Part shown: in pieces, positions 1-7,131 of the stretch
Layout of the letters: every line of letters starts with the position of its first letter
Numbering within the stretch: position 1 is the first letter of the stretch
From: Methanosarcinales archaeon
Lineage (GTDB): Archaea; Halobacteriota; Methanosarcinia; DSM-18856; Methermicoccaceae
Assembly: GCA_003661015.1 (NCBI GenBank)
Contig: QMVI01000014.1
Location: 1 to 12,337, forward strand
Direction of reading: 5' to 3'
Length of the DNA: 12,337 nt
Notes under the pieces: model-generated
What the model saw: the letters and a program-made list of their open reading frames with translations, nothing else
Database searches by the model: none
Told to the model about the DNA's origin: nothing
Translations under genes and position numbers: made by a program

Positions 1-2
1 GT

Positions 3-110
3 CCGGTTTTCGATTTTCGAAGACCTCTTGCCCAGACCAGAGTCCCCTCACTCAGAGATGAACGTGCAAAAGAGGCTTTAAAAAGATTACAAACTGCTAT
101 TTCACAATAA
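3..110 (+). CDS. 3' end of an unidentified protein gene (partial)
   Basis: An open frame enters from the left edge and ends at TAA (108-110), giving 35 residues that begin PVFDFRRPLAQTRVPSL and end LKRLQTAISQ. The peptide is basic and probably ends in a helix. I do not recognise the family. The gene runs toward the minus-strand tRNA-Val gene, so the two are convergent. It could be a chance frame, but the balanced composition and the absence of any stop up to the edge favour a real C-terminus. Confidence 0.45.
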   Translation, partial: PVFDFRRPLAQTRVPSLRDERAKEALKRLQTAISQ

Positions 111-167
111 TTTTCAATTTCAAGATTGTTTTGAACTCTGATTGAAGTATTAGTTCGCTGTAGTGAA

Positions 168-240
168 TGGGCTCGCCCGGATTCGAACCGGGGACCTTTG
201 CCACGTCAAGGCAACGTCATAACCCCTAGACCACGAGCCC
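168..240 (-). tRNA. tRNA-Val (anticodon GAC)
   Basis: The minus strand folds into a full cloverleaf. The acceptor stem is GGGCTCG with CGAGCCC, the D stem GTC with GAC, the anticodon stem TTGCC with GGCAA around the loop TTGACGT, and the T arm CCGGG-TTCGAAT-CCGGG. The central loop triplet GAC reads valine GUC/GUU codons. The discriminator base is A (complement of position 168). CCA is not encoded, so the nucleotidyltransferase must add it. No intron is visible. A TATA-like element on the minus strand at about 281-292 lies at a suitable distance upstream. Confidence 0.95.
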
Positions 241-387
241 GCTATCGATTTCAGCAGATGTCTTATTAGCTTTGAGAGGTTTATGTATTTAGAGTTTATG
301 ATGAGCAGATTATATTATGAACACAACGCATTGATAATACCCATTAAGCTCAAATTTTATAAATGATGAACTGGATGATGTGAGAGG
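241..387. promoter_or_regulatory. Divergent promoter region between tRNA-Val and hisG
   Basis: This AT-rich spacer has no coding signal. TTTTATAAA at 355-363 is a good archaeal TATA box about 25 bp before the hisG start at 388, implying a very short leader. The sequence GTGAGAGG directly before the hisG ATG may serve as ribosome binding site. On the other strand an AT-rich element near 281-292 would serve the tRNA. Confidence 0.55.
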
Positions 388-1260
388 ATGTTAACGCTTG
401 CAATACCAAAGGGAAGTTTGGAGGCTGGAACACTTCAGTTATTCAAAGAGGCTGACCTCGAAATAAAGAAAACTGAACGAGAGTATAATCCAAAGATAGA
501 TGACCAAAGGATAAGCAAGGTGAAAATACTGAGACCTCAAGAAATCCCGAAGTATGTTGAAGAGGGGTACTTTGACATAGGTATTTCTGGTTTAGACTGG
601 ATACTGGAGAGTGGAGCGGATGTGGTTGAAGTTGCAGACTTGCCATATACAAAACAGGGAATGGGCAGTGTTAAGATAGTGATAGCTGTACCTCAGGACT
701 CTCCTTGGAACTCTCCAACAGATATAAAACCAAATTCGAGGATTTCGACTGAATATCCCAATCTCACTTCCGAGTATTTTAAGAAACTTGGGATACCGGT
801 GGAGATAAAGTACTCGTATGGTGCAACAGAAGCAAAGGTTCCAGAGCTTGTTGATGTGGTCGTCGATTTAACAGAAACTGGCTACACCCTCTTAAAGAAC
901 GGACTGAAAATAATAGGAACGATACTTGAATCAACCACCAAGTTAATAGCAAATAAGGATAGCTGGAAGGACCCTGTAAAGAGAAGTGAGATCGAGGAAA
1001 TTAGCATACTTCTCCGCTCAGCCATAGAGGCAAGGGGAAAAGTAATGATAAAGCTCAACGCACCTGAAGACAAACTTGATGCGATAATAAACGCTCTACC
1101 AGCTCTCAAGAAACCAACCGTTTCAGCCCTTTACAAGACCAATTATTATGCGGTTGAGACGGTAGTCGATAAGAGTGAGGTAAACATTTTGATACCAAAA
1201 CTGAAGGGGCTTGGTGCTGAGGATATAGTGGAGATGAAGATATCGAAACTGATCTACTGA
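388..1260 (+). CDS. hisG: ATP phosphoribosyltransferase (long form)
   Basis: This enzyme catalyses the first, committed step of histidine biosynthesis in the cytoplasm: ATP + PRPP to phosphoribosyl-ATP. At 290 residues it is the long HisG form. The N-terminal catalytic domain opens with MLTLAIPKGSLEAGT and has the family stretch FDIGISGLDW. The PRPP-binding region GATEAKVPELVDVVVDLTETG is near residues 150-170. The last 75 or so residues, from about 215, match the ACT-like HisG C-terminal regulatory domain, which in the family mediates histidine feedback and hexamer formation. The long form does not need HisZ. The gene has its own TATA box and ends in TGA. The ACT-domain gene follows 11 nt later and is probably co-transcribed. 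No other his gene is in the window. Confidence 0.97.
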   Translation: MLTLAIPKGSLEAGTLQLFKEADLEIKKTEREYNPKIDDQRISKVKILRPQEIPKYVEEGYFDIGISGLDWILESGADVVEVADLPYTKQGMGSVKIVIAVPQDSPWNSPTDIKPNSRISTEYPNLTSEYFKKLGIPVEIKYSYGATEAKVPELVDVVVDLTETGYTLLKNGLKIIGTILESTTKLIANKDSWKDPVKRSEIEEISILLRSAIEARGKVMIKLNAPEDKLDAIINALPALKKPTVSALYKTNYYAVETVVDKSEVNILIPKLKGLGAEDIVEMKISKLIY

Positions 1261-1271
1261 GAGGAATAGAT

Positions 1272-1775
1272 ATGAGGGTAACGATGGACTTGGAGCTTAA
1301 AGATGTTCCAGGGAAGCTCGTGGAAGCTCTTCTTCCGTTTTAGGAAGTGGATGCGAACATACAGAGTGTTGTACATTTTAGGGACAAAAAAACATCGAGG
1401 GGCACGGTTTATGTGAAGGTTGTTGCTGAAACAACTCCCGAAAACATCGATAAGATTCTGGACAAACTCATAGAAAGAGGAATATCGGTTGCATCGTGTG
1501 GAGAGGAAAGACTCGTTGAAGAGGGTTCGGTTTTGGTGATTGGGCACATTATCCACTCAGACATCAGAGATACCATAGACAAAATAGATTCTACAGGATA
1601 TGCCGAAGTGGTGGAGTTGAAAATATCCATGCCAGCCATTGAAAAGCCATCTGCAGCATATCTTGTAATAAGAGCAAAAACAAAGAGACATCTTCAGAAG
1701 GCAATAGACATACTTAAACAAGTGTCCGAAGATAAGGAGCTTCTTGTGGTCGAGCCAATTTCCGGTACTATTTAA
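1272..1775 (+). CDS. ACT-domain regulatory protein, one in-frame TAG at codon 24
   Basis: Read from ATG 1272 the frame codes for 167 residues with a TAG as codon 24 (1341-1343) and ends at TAA. It starts MRVTMDLELKDVPGKLVEAL and continues after the TAG with EVDANIQSVVHFRDKKTSRG. This matches the archaeal ACT-domain proteins of about 165-170 residues that begin MRVTMDLELKD. The first ACT domain covers roughly residues 1-80, with the TAG between its first strand and helix and the second strand. A second ACT-like half, with GHIIHSDIRDTIDKID, follows. The annotated-looking start at GTG 1347 would remove the first strand and helix of the domain and leave a start with no ribosome binding site. ATG 1272 has GAGAGG 7 nt upstream. 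The family is thought to bind amino acids; the ligand is unknown. The hisG neighbour suggests a link to amino-acid control. Confidence 0.9.
1341..1343 (+). other. In-frame TAG read as sense codon (probable pyrrolysine), ACT gene
   Basis: TAG falls between ...GTG GAA GCT CTT CTT CCG TTT and GAA GTG GAT. Both flanks belong to the same conserved domain in the same frame with no gap. From memory of homologs, the position corresponds to a Ser or other small polar residue in the segment 'ALxPISE'. No in-frame TAA or TGA occurs. Confidence 0.8.
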
Positions 1776-1821
1776 AATTATTTAAATACTTATTCAGTCT
1801 TAAAGTGATGAGGTGAGTATT
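1776..1821 (+). promoter_or_regulatory. Promoter and ribosome binding site of ftr
   Basis: TTATTTAAATAC at 1778-1789 is a TATA box about 35 bp before the ftr start. GAGGTGA at 1810-1816 is a strong Shine-Dalgarno element lying 5 nt before GTG 1822, which decides the start in favour of 1822 over GTG 1813. Confidence 0.6.
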
Positions 1822-2715
1822 GTGAAGGTAAATGGAGTTGAGATAGAAGATACTTTTGCAGAGGCGTTTCCAATAAAGGTTGGAAGATTTTTGATAACCG
1901 GAGCAACGAGAAGATGGGCAGAAATTGCGGCTCTGGAGGCAACAGGGTTTGGAACATCTGTTATAATGTGTCCAGCAGAGGCAGGAATCGAAAAGAGAGT
2001 GCGAGCAAGCGAGAGTCCAGACGGAAGACCGGGAGTTTATGTGCAAATATGCACATTCAGTTATAAATCCCTCGAAGACCAGATTCTCAGGAGAATTGGT
2101 CAGTGTGTGCTGACCGCACCAACAACAGCAGTTTTTAATGGGCTTCCAGATGTAGATAAACAACTCAACGTGGGATTTAAGTTGAAGTTCTTTGCAGATG
2201 GATATGAGAAAGAAGTTGAAATCAGTGGTAGAAAGTGTTATGCAATACCGATGATGGAAGGAGAATTTATAACAGAGGAAAATGTGGGTGCAATAGATGG
2301 TGTTGCAGGAGGGAACTTCTTCATTTTCGGTGAAAGTCAAATGGCGTCTCTAACAGCCGCAGAAAATGCAGTAGACGCAATAATGGAACTCGAAGGCTCT
2401 ATAACTCCATTCCCGGGAGGCATCGTCGCCTCGGGCTCAAAACCCGGCTCAAAGAAATACAGTTTCATGAAAGCGACAACCAATGAAAAGTTCTGTCCCA
2501 CGCTGAGAGACTCTGTGGAGGATACGAAGATTCCGGAGGGATGCAAGGCAGTCTATGAGATTGTGATAAACGGTTTGAATGTGGAGGCAGTTTCAGAGGC
2601 CATGAGGGTTGGGATAGAAGCTGCTACGAAAGTTCCGGGAGTTATGGGAATCAGTGCAGGAAACTATGGAGGGGACCTTGGACCATACAAGATAAACTTG
2701 CATGACCTCTTCTAA
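1822..2715 (+). CDS. ftr: Formylmethanofuran:tetrahydromethanopterin formyltransferase
   Basis: Ftr moves the formyl group between formylmethanofuran and tetrahydromethanopterin. It is the second step of CO2 reduction to methane, or the reverse during methyl oxidation, and is a soluble cytoplasmic tetramer. The 297-residue product has the usual length and is highly conserved throughout: VNGVEIEDTFAEAF at the start, TGFGTSVIMCPAEAGIE, then GRPGVYVQICTF, GQCVLTAPTTAVFNGLP, the central GVAGGNFFIFGESQM, ITPFPGGIVASGSK, and the end SAGNYGGDLGPYK. Start GTG 1822 is chosen because homologs begin at K-V-N-G and GGTGA lies 5 nt upstream. The gene converges on the cooC-cdhDE operon, which supplies methyl and carbonyl chemistry on the same C1 carrier. 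Confidence 0.98.
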   Translation: MKVNGVEIEDTFAEAFPIKVGRFLITGATRRWAEIAALEATGFGTSVIMCPAEAGIEKRVRASESPDGRPGVYVQICTFSYKSLEDQILRRIGQCVLTAPTTAVFNGLPDVDKQLNVGFKLKFFADGYEKEVEISGRKCYAIPMMEGEFITEENVGAIDGVAGGNFFIFGESQMASLTAAENAVDAIMELEGSITPFPGGIVASGSKPGSKKYSFMKATTNEKFCPTLRDSVEDTKIPEGCKAVYEIVINGLNVEAVSEAMRVGIEAATKVPGVMGISAGNYGGDLGPYKINLHDLF

Positions 2716-2743
2716 CATTTTCCCCTCTTTTATTTTCCCCTTT
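2716..2743 (+). terminator. T-rich terminator of ftr
   Basis: Between the convergent stops of ftr and cdhE, the plus strand carries repeated T runs broken by C clusters. Archaeal transcription commonly ends at such T-rich tracts without a hairpin. On the other strand the tract is A/G-rich, so cdhE transcripts have no equivalent signal here and may run into antisense ftr. Confidence 0.5.
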
Positions 2744-4141
2744 TTATTTTTCTGGAGGCCAGTTTTTCTCCATCCATCCAGGAATTCTTCCGGAGTCCAG
2801 TGGTCCGACAAACACCTTTAAGCCTGTCAAGTCCTCTAACTCTCCCTGAAGTCTTGCAGCAAGCCCGGGTATCACAACAGTTCTGTGAGAGAGTTTGCTG
2901 AAGTCGAACTCGTCCAAAATCTCTTTTATTTTCTGTGCGGTGAGTTGCCCTCCTGCAACCGCGGCCTCGACTCCTATTCCATCTGTATTCACAACAGCGA
3001 GATAGCAGTCAATCCCGTTTGATGAAATATCACTTTCCACAGTATAGTATGTAAGAGCAAAGTTTGTTGTGACGAACACAGGAGAGTTCTCATCTGGCTC
3101 TCCTATCTCCCTTATGCCTGCCTCAACCTGAACTGGTGTCCTTGGGTCGGTGTATATTGTCTCCCTTATGTGAACTTCTGCGAGGAGAGAATGCGGTTGT
3201 GTTCCATGAAGAATCAAAATATCTCCGTACTTGACAATCAGCAAACTGGCAAGAACCGCCTCCCAGTATGATGCGCTCAGCTCGTCTTCATACACAAGCC
3301 AAGCAGTTGCAGGCACGCCCATCAACGGATATGCAATCTCTTTTTGTCCCTCGAGTATGGCACCCCTCCTCAGTTTGAGGAAGTTGTGGAATGTCTCTCT
3401 CAGTTTCTCACCACTCGGGAAAGTGCCAGGGTCCAGTACGAGTTTCTCAACTCCAGCATTTCTGAATGTTATGGCCATAGATTTCAAAAGATTGAGGTCT
3501 CCGAATGAACAAAGTGTAACTGGAACATCGTATTTCATTGCAAGTTCCAGCACTTCTTTCCAGTTCTCTTTGTTTGCTCCGTAGATGAGTGGATTTCTAT
3601 CTGAAGCAGCCTCCATACCTGCCTTGAGAACATTTGGTTCGAATGAACACAGGACAAGGGGAAGGTCTGTTATTTCAACAACTTTTTTAACGGTTTCTTT
3701 AAACTTCTCTGGGTCTCCAGAAACACTTCTGATTGCTATTCCATCCAGCGTCAGAAATTCACCTACATAGAACTTCCTAAAGTTTTCTATCTCCGAGACT
3801 CTTTCCTTGAGCTCGTCCATGTCCATTGTGTCCCATACATCATAGAACAAAGCGGTTGGGTTAAAGAAAGTGAGTTGATGTCTGTAAAGAACATCGTCTC
3901 CTCCGATCTTAACAGCTCTCTCTCCCACACCGATTGTTATCTCTTTCACCTCAGGCGCGAGAAGCTCTGCTAATTTATTATATCCTTCCTCATCCTCCTT
4001 CACAAGAGGTATGCAATCCTCGAGTTTTGCATCTCTGTTGATTAACTTCGAAGCAAATGCCATACATGTTGGCTCTCCACACTCACCGCAGTTCGTTTTT
4101 GGAAGTAGTTGATTAACGTCAAGAGGGCTTTTTACCTTCAT
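2744..4141 (-). CDS. cdhE: Acetyl-CoA decarbonylase/synthase gamma subunit (large corrinoid Fe-S protein)
   Basis: CdhE (AcsC) is the large subunit of the corrinoid iron-sulfur protein that carries the methyl group between tetrahydromethanopterin or tetrahydrosarcinapterin and the acetyl-CoA synthase subunit. At 465 residues it is full length. The N-terminal [4Fe-4S] domain has C18, C21, C26 and C43 (NCGECGEPTC then DC), which tunes cobalt reduction. A TIM-barrel domain follows, and the C-terminal part, from about residue 330, resembles the cobalamin-binding domain (TDGIGVEAAVAGGQ, GPLDSGRIPGW). The start ATG 4141 directly abuts the cdhD stop (TGA-ATG), with GGTGA 5 nt upstream inside cdhD, so the two are translationally coupled. 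It ends in TAA. It is the last gene of the cooC-cdhD-cdhE operon. Confidence 0.97.
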   Translation of the reverse strand: MKVKSPLDVNQLLPKTNCGECGEPTCMAFASKLINRDAKLEDCIPLVKEDEEGYNKLAELLAPEVKEITIGVGERAVKIGGDDVLYRHQLTFFNPTALFYDVWDTMDMDELKERVSEIENFRKFYVGEFLTLDGIAIRSVSGDPEKFKETVKKVVEITDLPLVLCSFEPNVLKAGMEAASDRNPLIYGANKENWKEVLELAMKYDVPVTLCSFGDLNLLKSMAITFRNAGVEKLVLDPGTFPSGEKLRETFHNFLKLRRGAILEGQKEIAYPLMGVPATAWLVYEDELSASYWEAVLASLLIVKYGDILILHGTQPHSLLAEVHIRETIYTDPRTPVQVEAGIREIGEPDENSPVFVTTNFALTYYTVESDISSNGIDCYLAVVNTDGIGVEAAVAGGQLTAQKIKEILDEFDFSKLSHRTVVIPGLAARLQGELEDLTGLKVFVGPLDSGRIPGWMEKNWPPEK

Positions 4142-5461
4142 TCAGCTCACCAACCTCGTTATCCAGTCTGAAATCTCGGTATCATTACCCTTGACTGAGC
4201 CAAATAAGGTGTTTGTAAGCTCTTTCAATACTTGGACACTTGTGGGATGCATCATCATAAACAAATCACATCCGGCAAGTGCAAGCGTCAGCCCGGTTAT
4301 TATTTCCCAAAGCGGTCCCCTGAATTCTCTTGGTCCCCAGTCAGAGTCATCTTCGAGTGGAGAAGAGACCATCCATGCCTCTCTTGCACCCCATGCATTC
4401 GTTGTACCAGATGATATTGGAAAACTGAGTTCATCGTCTCCCATAAGCCCAGCGATTCTAATCCTCTCCATGTTCGTATATGCATAGTCAAGACCGTAGC
4501 CGAGTGCTGCAGTTGTTGGGTCAATTACTATTTGGTCCCTCTCAAGACCACACTGTTTCATTAATTTTCTATTCAACTCTTTCTGAGAGTTCAGGTCTAT
4601 CTGTGTCCATGCAAGCACAACATGGTTGTATTTTTTGGCAACCTCTCCTATCTTCACATAATCAAGGTTGAAGGATGCAGACGCCAACAAACATCTCTCT
4701 CCCTCTGCGACTTCAGCAGCTTTCTCAAGTACATCTGGGTCTTTTTGAGGATTTCCAGAGCCACCTATCACTATTGGGACATCTACCGCCTGAAGAACCT
4801 CTTCAACAGTTTTTGACGCCTCTGCTGGAGAGGTATCCTTTATGGATGGGTCAGTACTTATCAAGTGTATTGTAATCATATCTGCCCCGAACTCTTTTAC
4901 AGCCTTTTTTGCCCACTCGCCGGGGTCATGCATAACATCCTCATAATTCACTCTTACTGTCTTTGCCAGTTGGATTGGCATATCAAAAACATCCAGAGTT
5001 ACTCTATTTGGGTTTGGCATGGGGGCATCAAAATAATACGGAAGTGCGGACTCACCACCAATTGTTACGGTGTGTTTTCTTGTTCCTCCATCCGAGGATG
5101 TTGCACCGAGTGTTACCTCCTCTATCTTGTTCTTCCATTCAGTTATATGTCCAACAGAAAACTCTTCTTCAACGAGCGTAGCTGGTATTTGCTGAGCCTC
5201 AACTGGCACTTGCCCCCCATCAAGCTCTTTCCTCTCACTCAGACTCCAACCAGGATAGCCCAAGAATTGTGATATGTTCAGAAGGTGTGCAGCAATCTGT
5301 GCAAGCTCTTGCCCAAGAGCATATGAGAGTGAGTTATTGATGCCAGTTGGAAGCTCCAATTCGACCTCCACATCTCCTTCAATTTCCACATTCTCTAGTG
5401 CTTCAACCTTCAACTTTTTCAGAAGTTCTCTTAGTTCGTTGATGTCTATTTCCTGATGCAT
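4142..5461 (-). CDS. cdhD: Acetyl-CoA decarbonylase/synthase delta subunit (small corrinoid Fe-S protein)
   Basis: CdhD (AcsD) pairs with CdhE to form the methyl-carrying corrinoid protein of the ACDS complex. The 439-residue product has a variable N-terminal segment of about 140 residues followed by a TIM barrel with the family stretches FDAPMPNPNRVTLDVFDMP, ADMITIHLISTDPSI, PIVIGGSGNPQKDP, and DPTTAALGYGLDYAYTNMERIR. The tail GPLWEIITGLTLALAGCDLFMMMHP is typical. The family does not bind Fe-S itself; the barrel docks the cobamide held by CdhE. ATG 5461 lies 22 nt after the cooC stop with a G-rich element (AAGGGGG) upstream. It ends in TGA directly against cdhE. No in-frame anomaly is seen. 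Confidence 0.97.
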   Translation of the reverse strand: MHQEIDINELRELLKKLKVEALENVEIEGDVEVELELPTGINNSLSYALGQELAQIAAHLLNISQFLGYPGWSLSERKELDGGQVPVEAQQIPATLVEEEFSVGHITEWKNKIEEVTLGATSSDGGTRKHTVTIGGESALPYYFDAPMPNPNRVTLDVFDMPIQLAKTVRVNYEDVMHDPGEWAKKAVKEFGADMITIHLISTDPSIKDTSPAEASKTVEEVLQAVDVPIVIGGSGNPQKDPDVLEKAAEVAEGERCLLASASFNLDYVKIGEVAKKYNHVVLAWTQIDLNSQKELNRKLMKQCGLERDQIVIDPTTAALGYGLDYAYTNMERIRIAGLMGDDELSFPISSGTTNAWGAREAWMVSSPLEDDSDWGPREFRGPLWEIITGLTLALAGCDLFMMMHPTSVQVLKELTNTLFGSVKGNDTEISDWITRLVS

Positions 5462-5483
5462 GCTCTACAAAACCCCCTTATCC

Positions 5484-6233
5484 TTATAAGTTTCTTTCGT
5501 TGATAAGTCGCTCTGCGATCTGAGAAACAACCTCATATGAGTTTAGATGTGTATGGATTGGTTCTCCTTTCAGGTCAAGTTCTGCCAGCTGGGAATCGAA
5601 TGGTATTATGCCTATGACATCTATTTTGATTTCCTCAGCCTCTTCCATCATTGTGTCTTTGTTTGATTCATTGACTTTGTTTAGTATAAGGTACAGCTTC
5701 CCAATACCAATATCGAGTTTTGAGGACAATTCTCTTATACGCTGAGCAGTCTTTACACCACGTTTTGATGCATCGGCAACCACAAGCACATAATCCACAT
5801 CTCTTATCAGCTTTCTACTTATATGCTCAAGACCTGCGGATGTATCTATGACAACCACATCGTAGTTGTGCATGATTCTGTCCATTATGCCTCTCAATAA
5901 GTTGTTAACATAGCAATAACATCCTGGGCCATCTGGCCTCCCCATCACGAGCAAGTCGTATTCTTCCTCCACCATAACCTCGTATATCTTAGCCTCAAAT
6001 ATTGCCTCTTTATTTGAGTCTGGTGGCATGGTATCTCTTTTTTCAAGCATGAATTCTCTCATATCCCCAACCGTCTTCTCAACATCCACCCCCAGAACAT
6101 CTGCGAGGTTTGAGTCTGGGTCTGCATCAATAGCAAGGACAGTCATACCCTTGCTCACAAAGTATCTGACGAGCATACCAGCCACCACTGTCTTTCCAGT
6201 GCCACCCTTACCTGTAACTGCTATCGTTATCAT
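5484..6233 (-). CDS. cooC: CooC-type nickel-insertion ATPase for CODH/ACDS
   Basis: This is a MinD/SIMIBI-class P-loop ATPase that matures the nickel site of carbon monoxide dehydrogenase or acetyl-CoA synthase. The 249-residue protein starts with the deviant Walker A GKGGTGKT (residues 8-15). AIDADPDSNLADVLG follows at about 34-48, VVIDTSAGLEH is the Walker B/switch region, and LNKVN is the nucleotide-base motif. The metal-binding CxC motif of CooC is present as C105-Y-C107 within GRPDGPGCYCYVNN, which separates it from plain MinD or NifH-like ATPases. It heads an operon with cdhD and cdhE, as in the cooC-cdhD-cdhE end of methanogen cdh operons, but the cdhABC genes are not upstream here. 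It ends in TAA. Confidence 0.93.
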   Translation of the reverse strand: MITIAVTGKGGTGKTVVAGMLVRYFVSKGMTVLAIDADPDSNLADVLGVDVEKTVGDMREFMLEKRDTMPPDSNKEAIFEAKIYEVMVEEEYDLLVMGRPDGPGCYCYVNNLLRGIMDRIMHNYDVVVIDTSAGLEHISRKLIRDVDYVLVVADASKRGVKTAQRIRELSSKLDIGIGKLYLILNKVNESNKDTMMEEAEEIKIDVIGIIPFDSQLAELDLKGEPIHTHLNSYEVVSQIAERLINERNL

Positions 6234-6314
6234 GGAGATTTATCCTCATTTTTCATTGATTATAAAATTTTGGGAGAAAGTTTTATAAATATAAAGAATT
6301 AAAAAACAACCTTT
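6234..6314. promoter_or_regulatory. Divergent promoter between cooC operon and thi4
   Basis: The plus strand carries TTTATAAATATA at 6282-6293, about 25 bp before the thi4 ATG, so thi4 looks leaderless and has no ribosome binding site. On the minus strand TTTTATAAT (complement of 6259-6267) lies about 30 bp before the cooC ATG, with TGAGGAT as a possible ribosome binding site about 11 nt before the start. Confidence 0.6.
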
Positions 6315-7112
6315 ATGGTTATCAAGTTTGCAGATGTTGGAGAACAGGAAGTCACAAGAGCAATAGTCTCCAAGTTTTCAGATATGCTTGAGGAGTACTC
6401 GTTTTCAGATGTTATAGTCATCGGTGGAGGTCCTGCCGGACTGATGACAGCAAGGGAACTTGCACACGAGAATGTAAAAGTGCTGTTAGTTGAGAGGAAT
6501 AATTATTTGGGGGGCGGATTCTGGCTTGGTGGATTCTTGATGAATAAAGTAACGGTGAGAGAGCCAGCCAATGAGATCCTTGACGAGCTTGGAATTCCTT
6601 ATGAGGAATATACAAAAGGGCTTTATATCGCAGATGGCCCTCATGCATGCTCCAAACTTATAGCATCAACATGTGATGCAGGGGTCAAGATACTCAACAT
6701 GACCACCTTTGACGATGTTGTGCTGAGAGAAGGAAATAGAGTTTCAGGGGTTGTAATCAACTGGACACCTGTTACTGCACTGCCAAGAGAGATATCCTGT
6801 GTTGACCCAATTGCGTTGGAATCAAAGTTTGTCGTTGATGCAACAGGACATGATGCTCAGGTTGCATCAAAACTCAGGAAAAGAGGTTTGCTTGAAGTTC
6901 CCGGACATGGTGGAATGTGGGTTAAGATGTCAGAGGACTTGGTGGTTGAAAACACAGGAGAAGCTTATCCCGGTTTAATCGTTGCAGGAATGGCTGTTGC
7001 AACAGTGTATGCACTGCCAAGAATGGGACCAACATTTGGCTCTATGTTGCTGTCAGGAAAAAAGGCTGCTGAAACAATTCTTGAAAAACTGATTGACGTA
7101 AAACTCGGGTGA
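6315..7112 (+). CDS. thi4: Thiazole synthase Thi4, cysteine (sulfur-donor) type
   Basis: Thi4 makes the adenylated thiazole half of thiamine from NAD, glycine and sulfur in an iron-dependent reaction. The 265-residue protein has the dinucleotide-binding motif VIVIGGGPAGL (32-43), the acidic strand end LLVERNNYLGGGFWLGG (57-73), VVDATGHDAQVAS, and the C-terminal GLIVAGMAVATVYALPRMGPTFG. The deciding residue before the conserved VDP is C162 (ISCVDP). In yeast THI4 this place is Cys205, the residue that gives up its sulfur. Methanococcal enzymes have histidine there and use free sulfide. So this one is predicted to be a single-turnover, self-sacrificing enzyme. It has its own promoter, ends in TGA and converges on larE with 19 bp between. 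Archaeal Thi4 has also been annotated as ribose-1,5-bisphosphate isomerase, which I consider wrong for this protein. Confidence 0.94.
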   Translation: MVIKFADVGEQEVTRAIVSKFSDMLEEYSFSDVIVIGGGPAGLMTARELAHENVKVLLVERNNYLGGGFWLGGFLMNKVTVREPANEILDELGIPYEEYTKGLYIADGPHACSKLIASTCDAGVKILNMTTFDDVVLREGNRVSGVVINWTPVTALPREISCVDPIALESKFVVDATGHDAQVASKLRKRGLLEVPGHGGMWVKMSEDLVVENTGEAYPGLIVAGMAVATVYALPRMGPTFGSMLLSGKKAAETILEKLIDVKLG

Positions 7113-7131
7113 GTTGAGTAAGATTGGGGTC

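Noticed and set aside
1341..1343. Selenocysteine-type recoding
   Set aside because: Archaeal selenocysteine uses TGA with a 3' UTR element; the interrupted codons are all TAG, and no internal TGA was seen.
1272..1775. ACT, larE and epimerase genes as pseudogenes or sequencing errors
   Set aside because: Each has exactly one lesion, always TAG, with frame and motifs kept on both sides. No frameshift or TAA/TGA lesion occurs anywhere. Recoding explains all three at once; errors cannot be fully excluded without reads.
1768..2340. 190-codon open frame on the minus strand opposite ftr
   Set aside because: Its product is rich in Cys, Ser and His with no family signal, and it lies fully over the conserved ftr gene and its promoter.
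3231..5456. Several open frames on the plus strand opposite cdhE and cdhD
   Set aside because: They are short, lack recognisable motifs and ribosome binding sites, and overlap two highly conserved genes in antisense.
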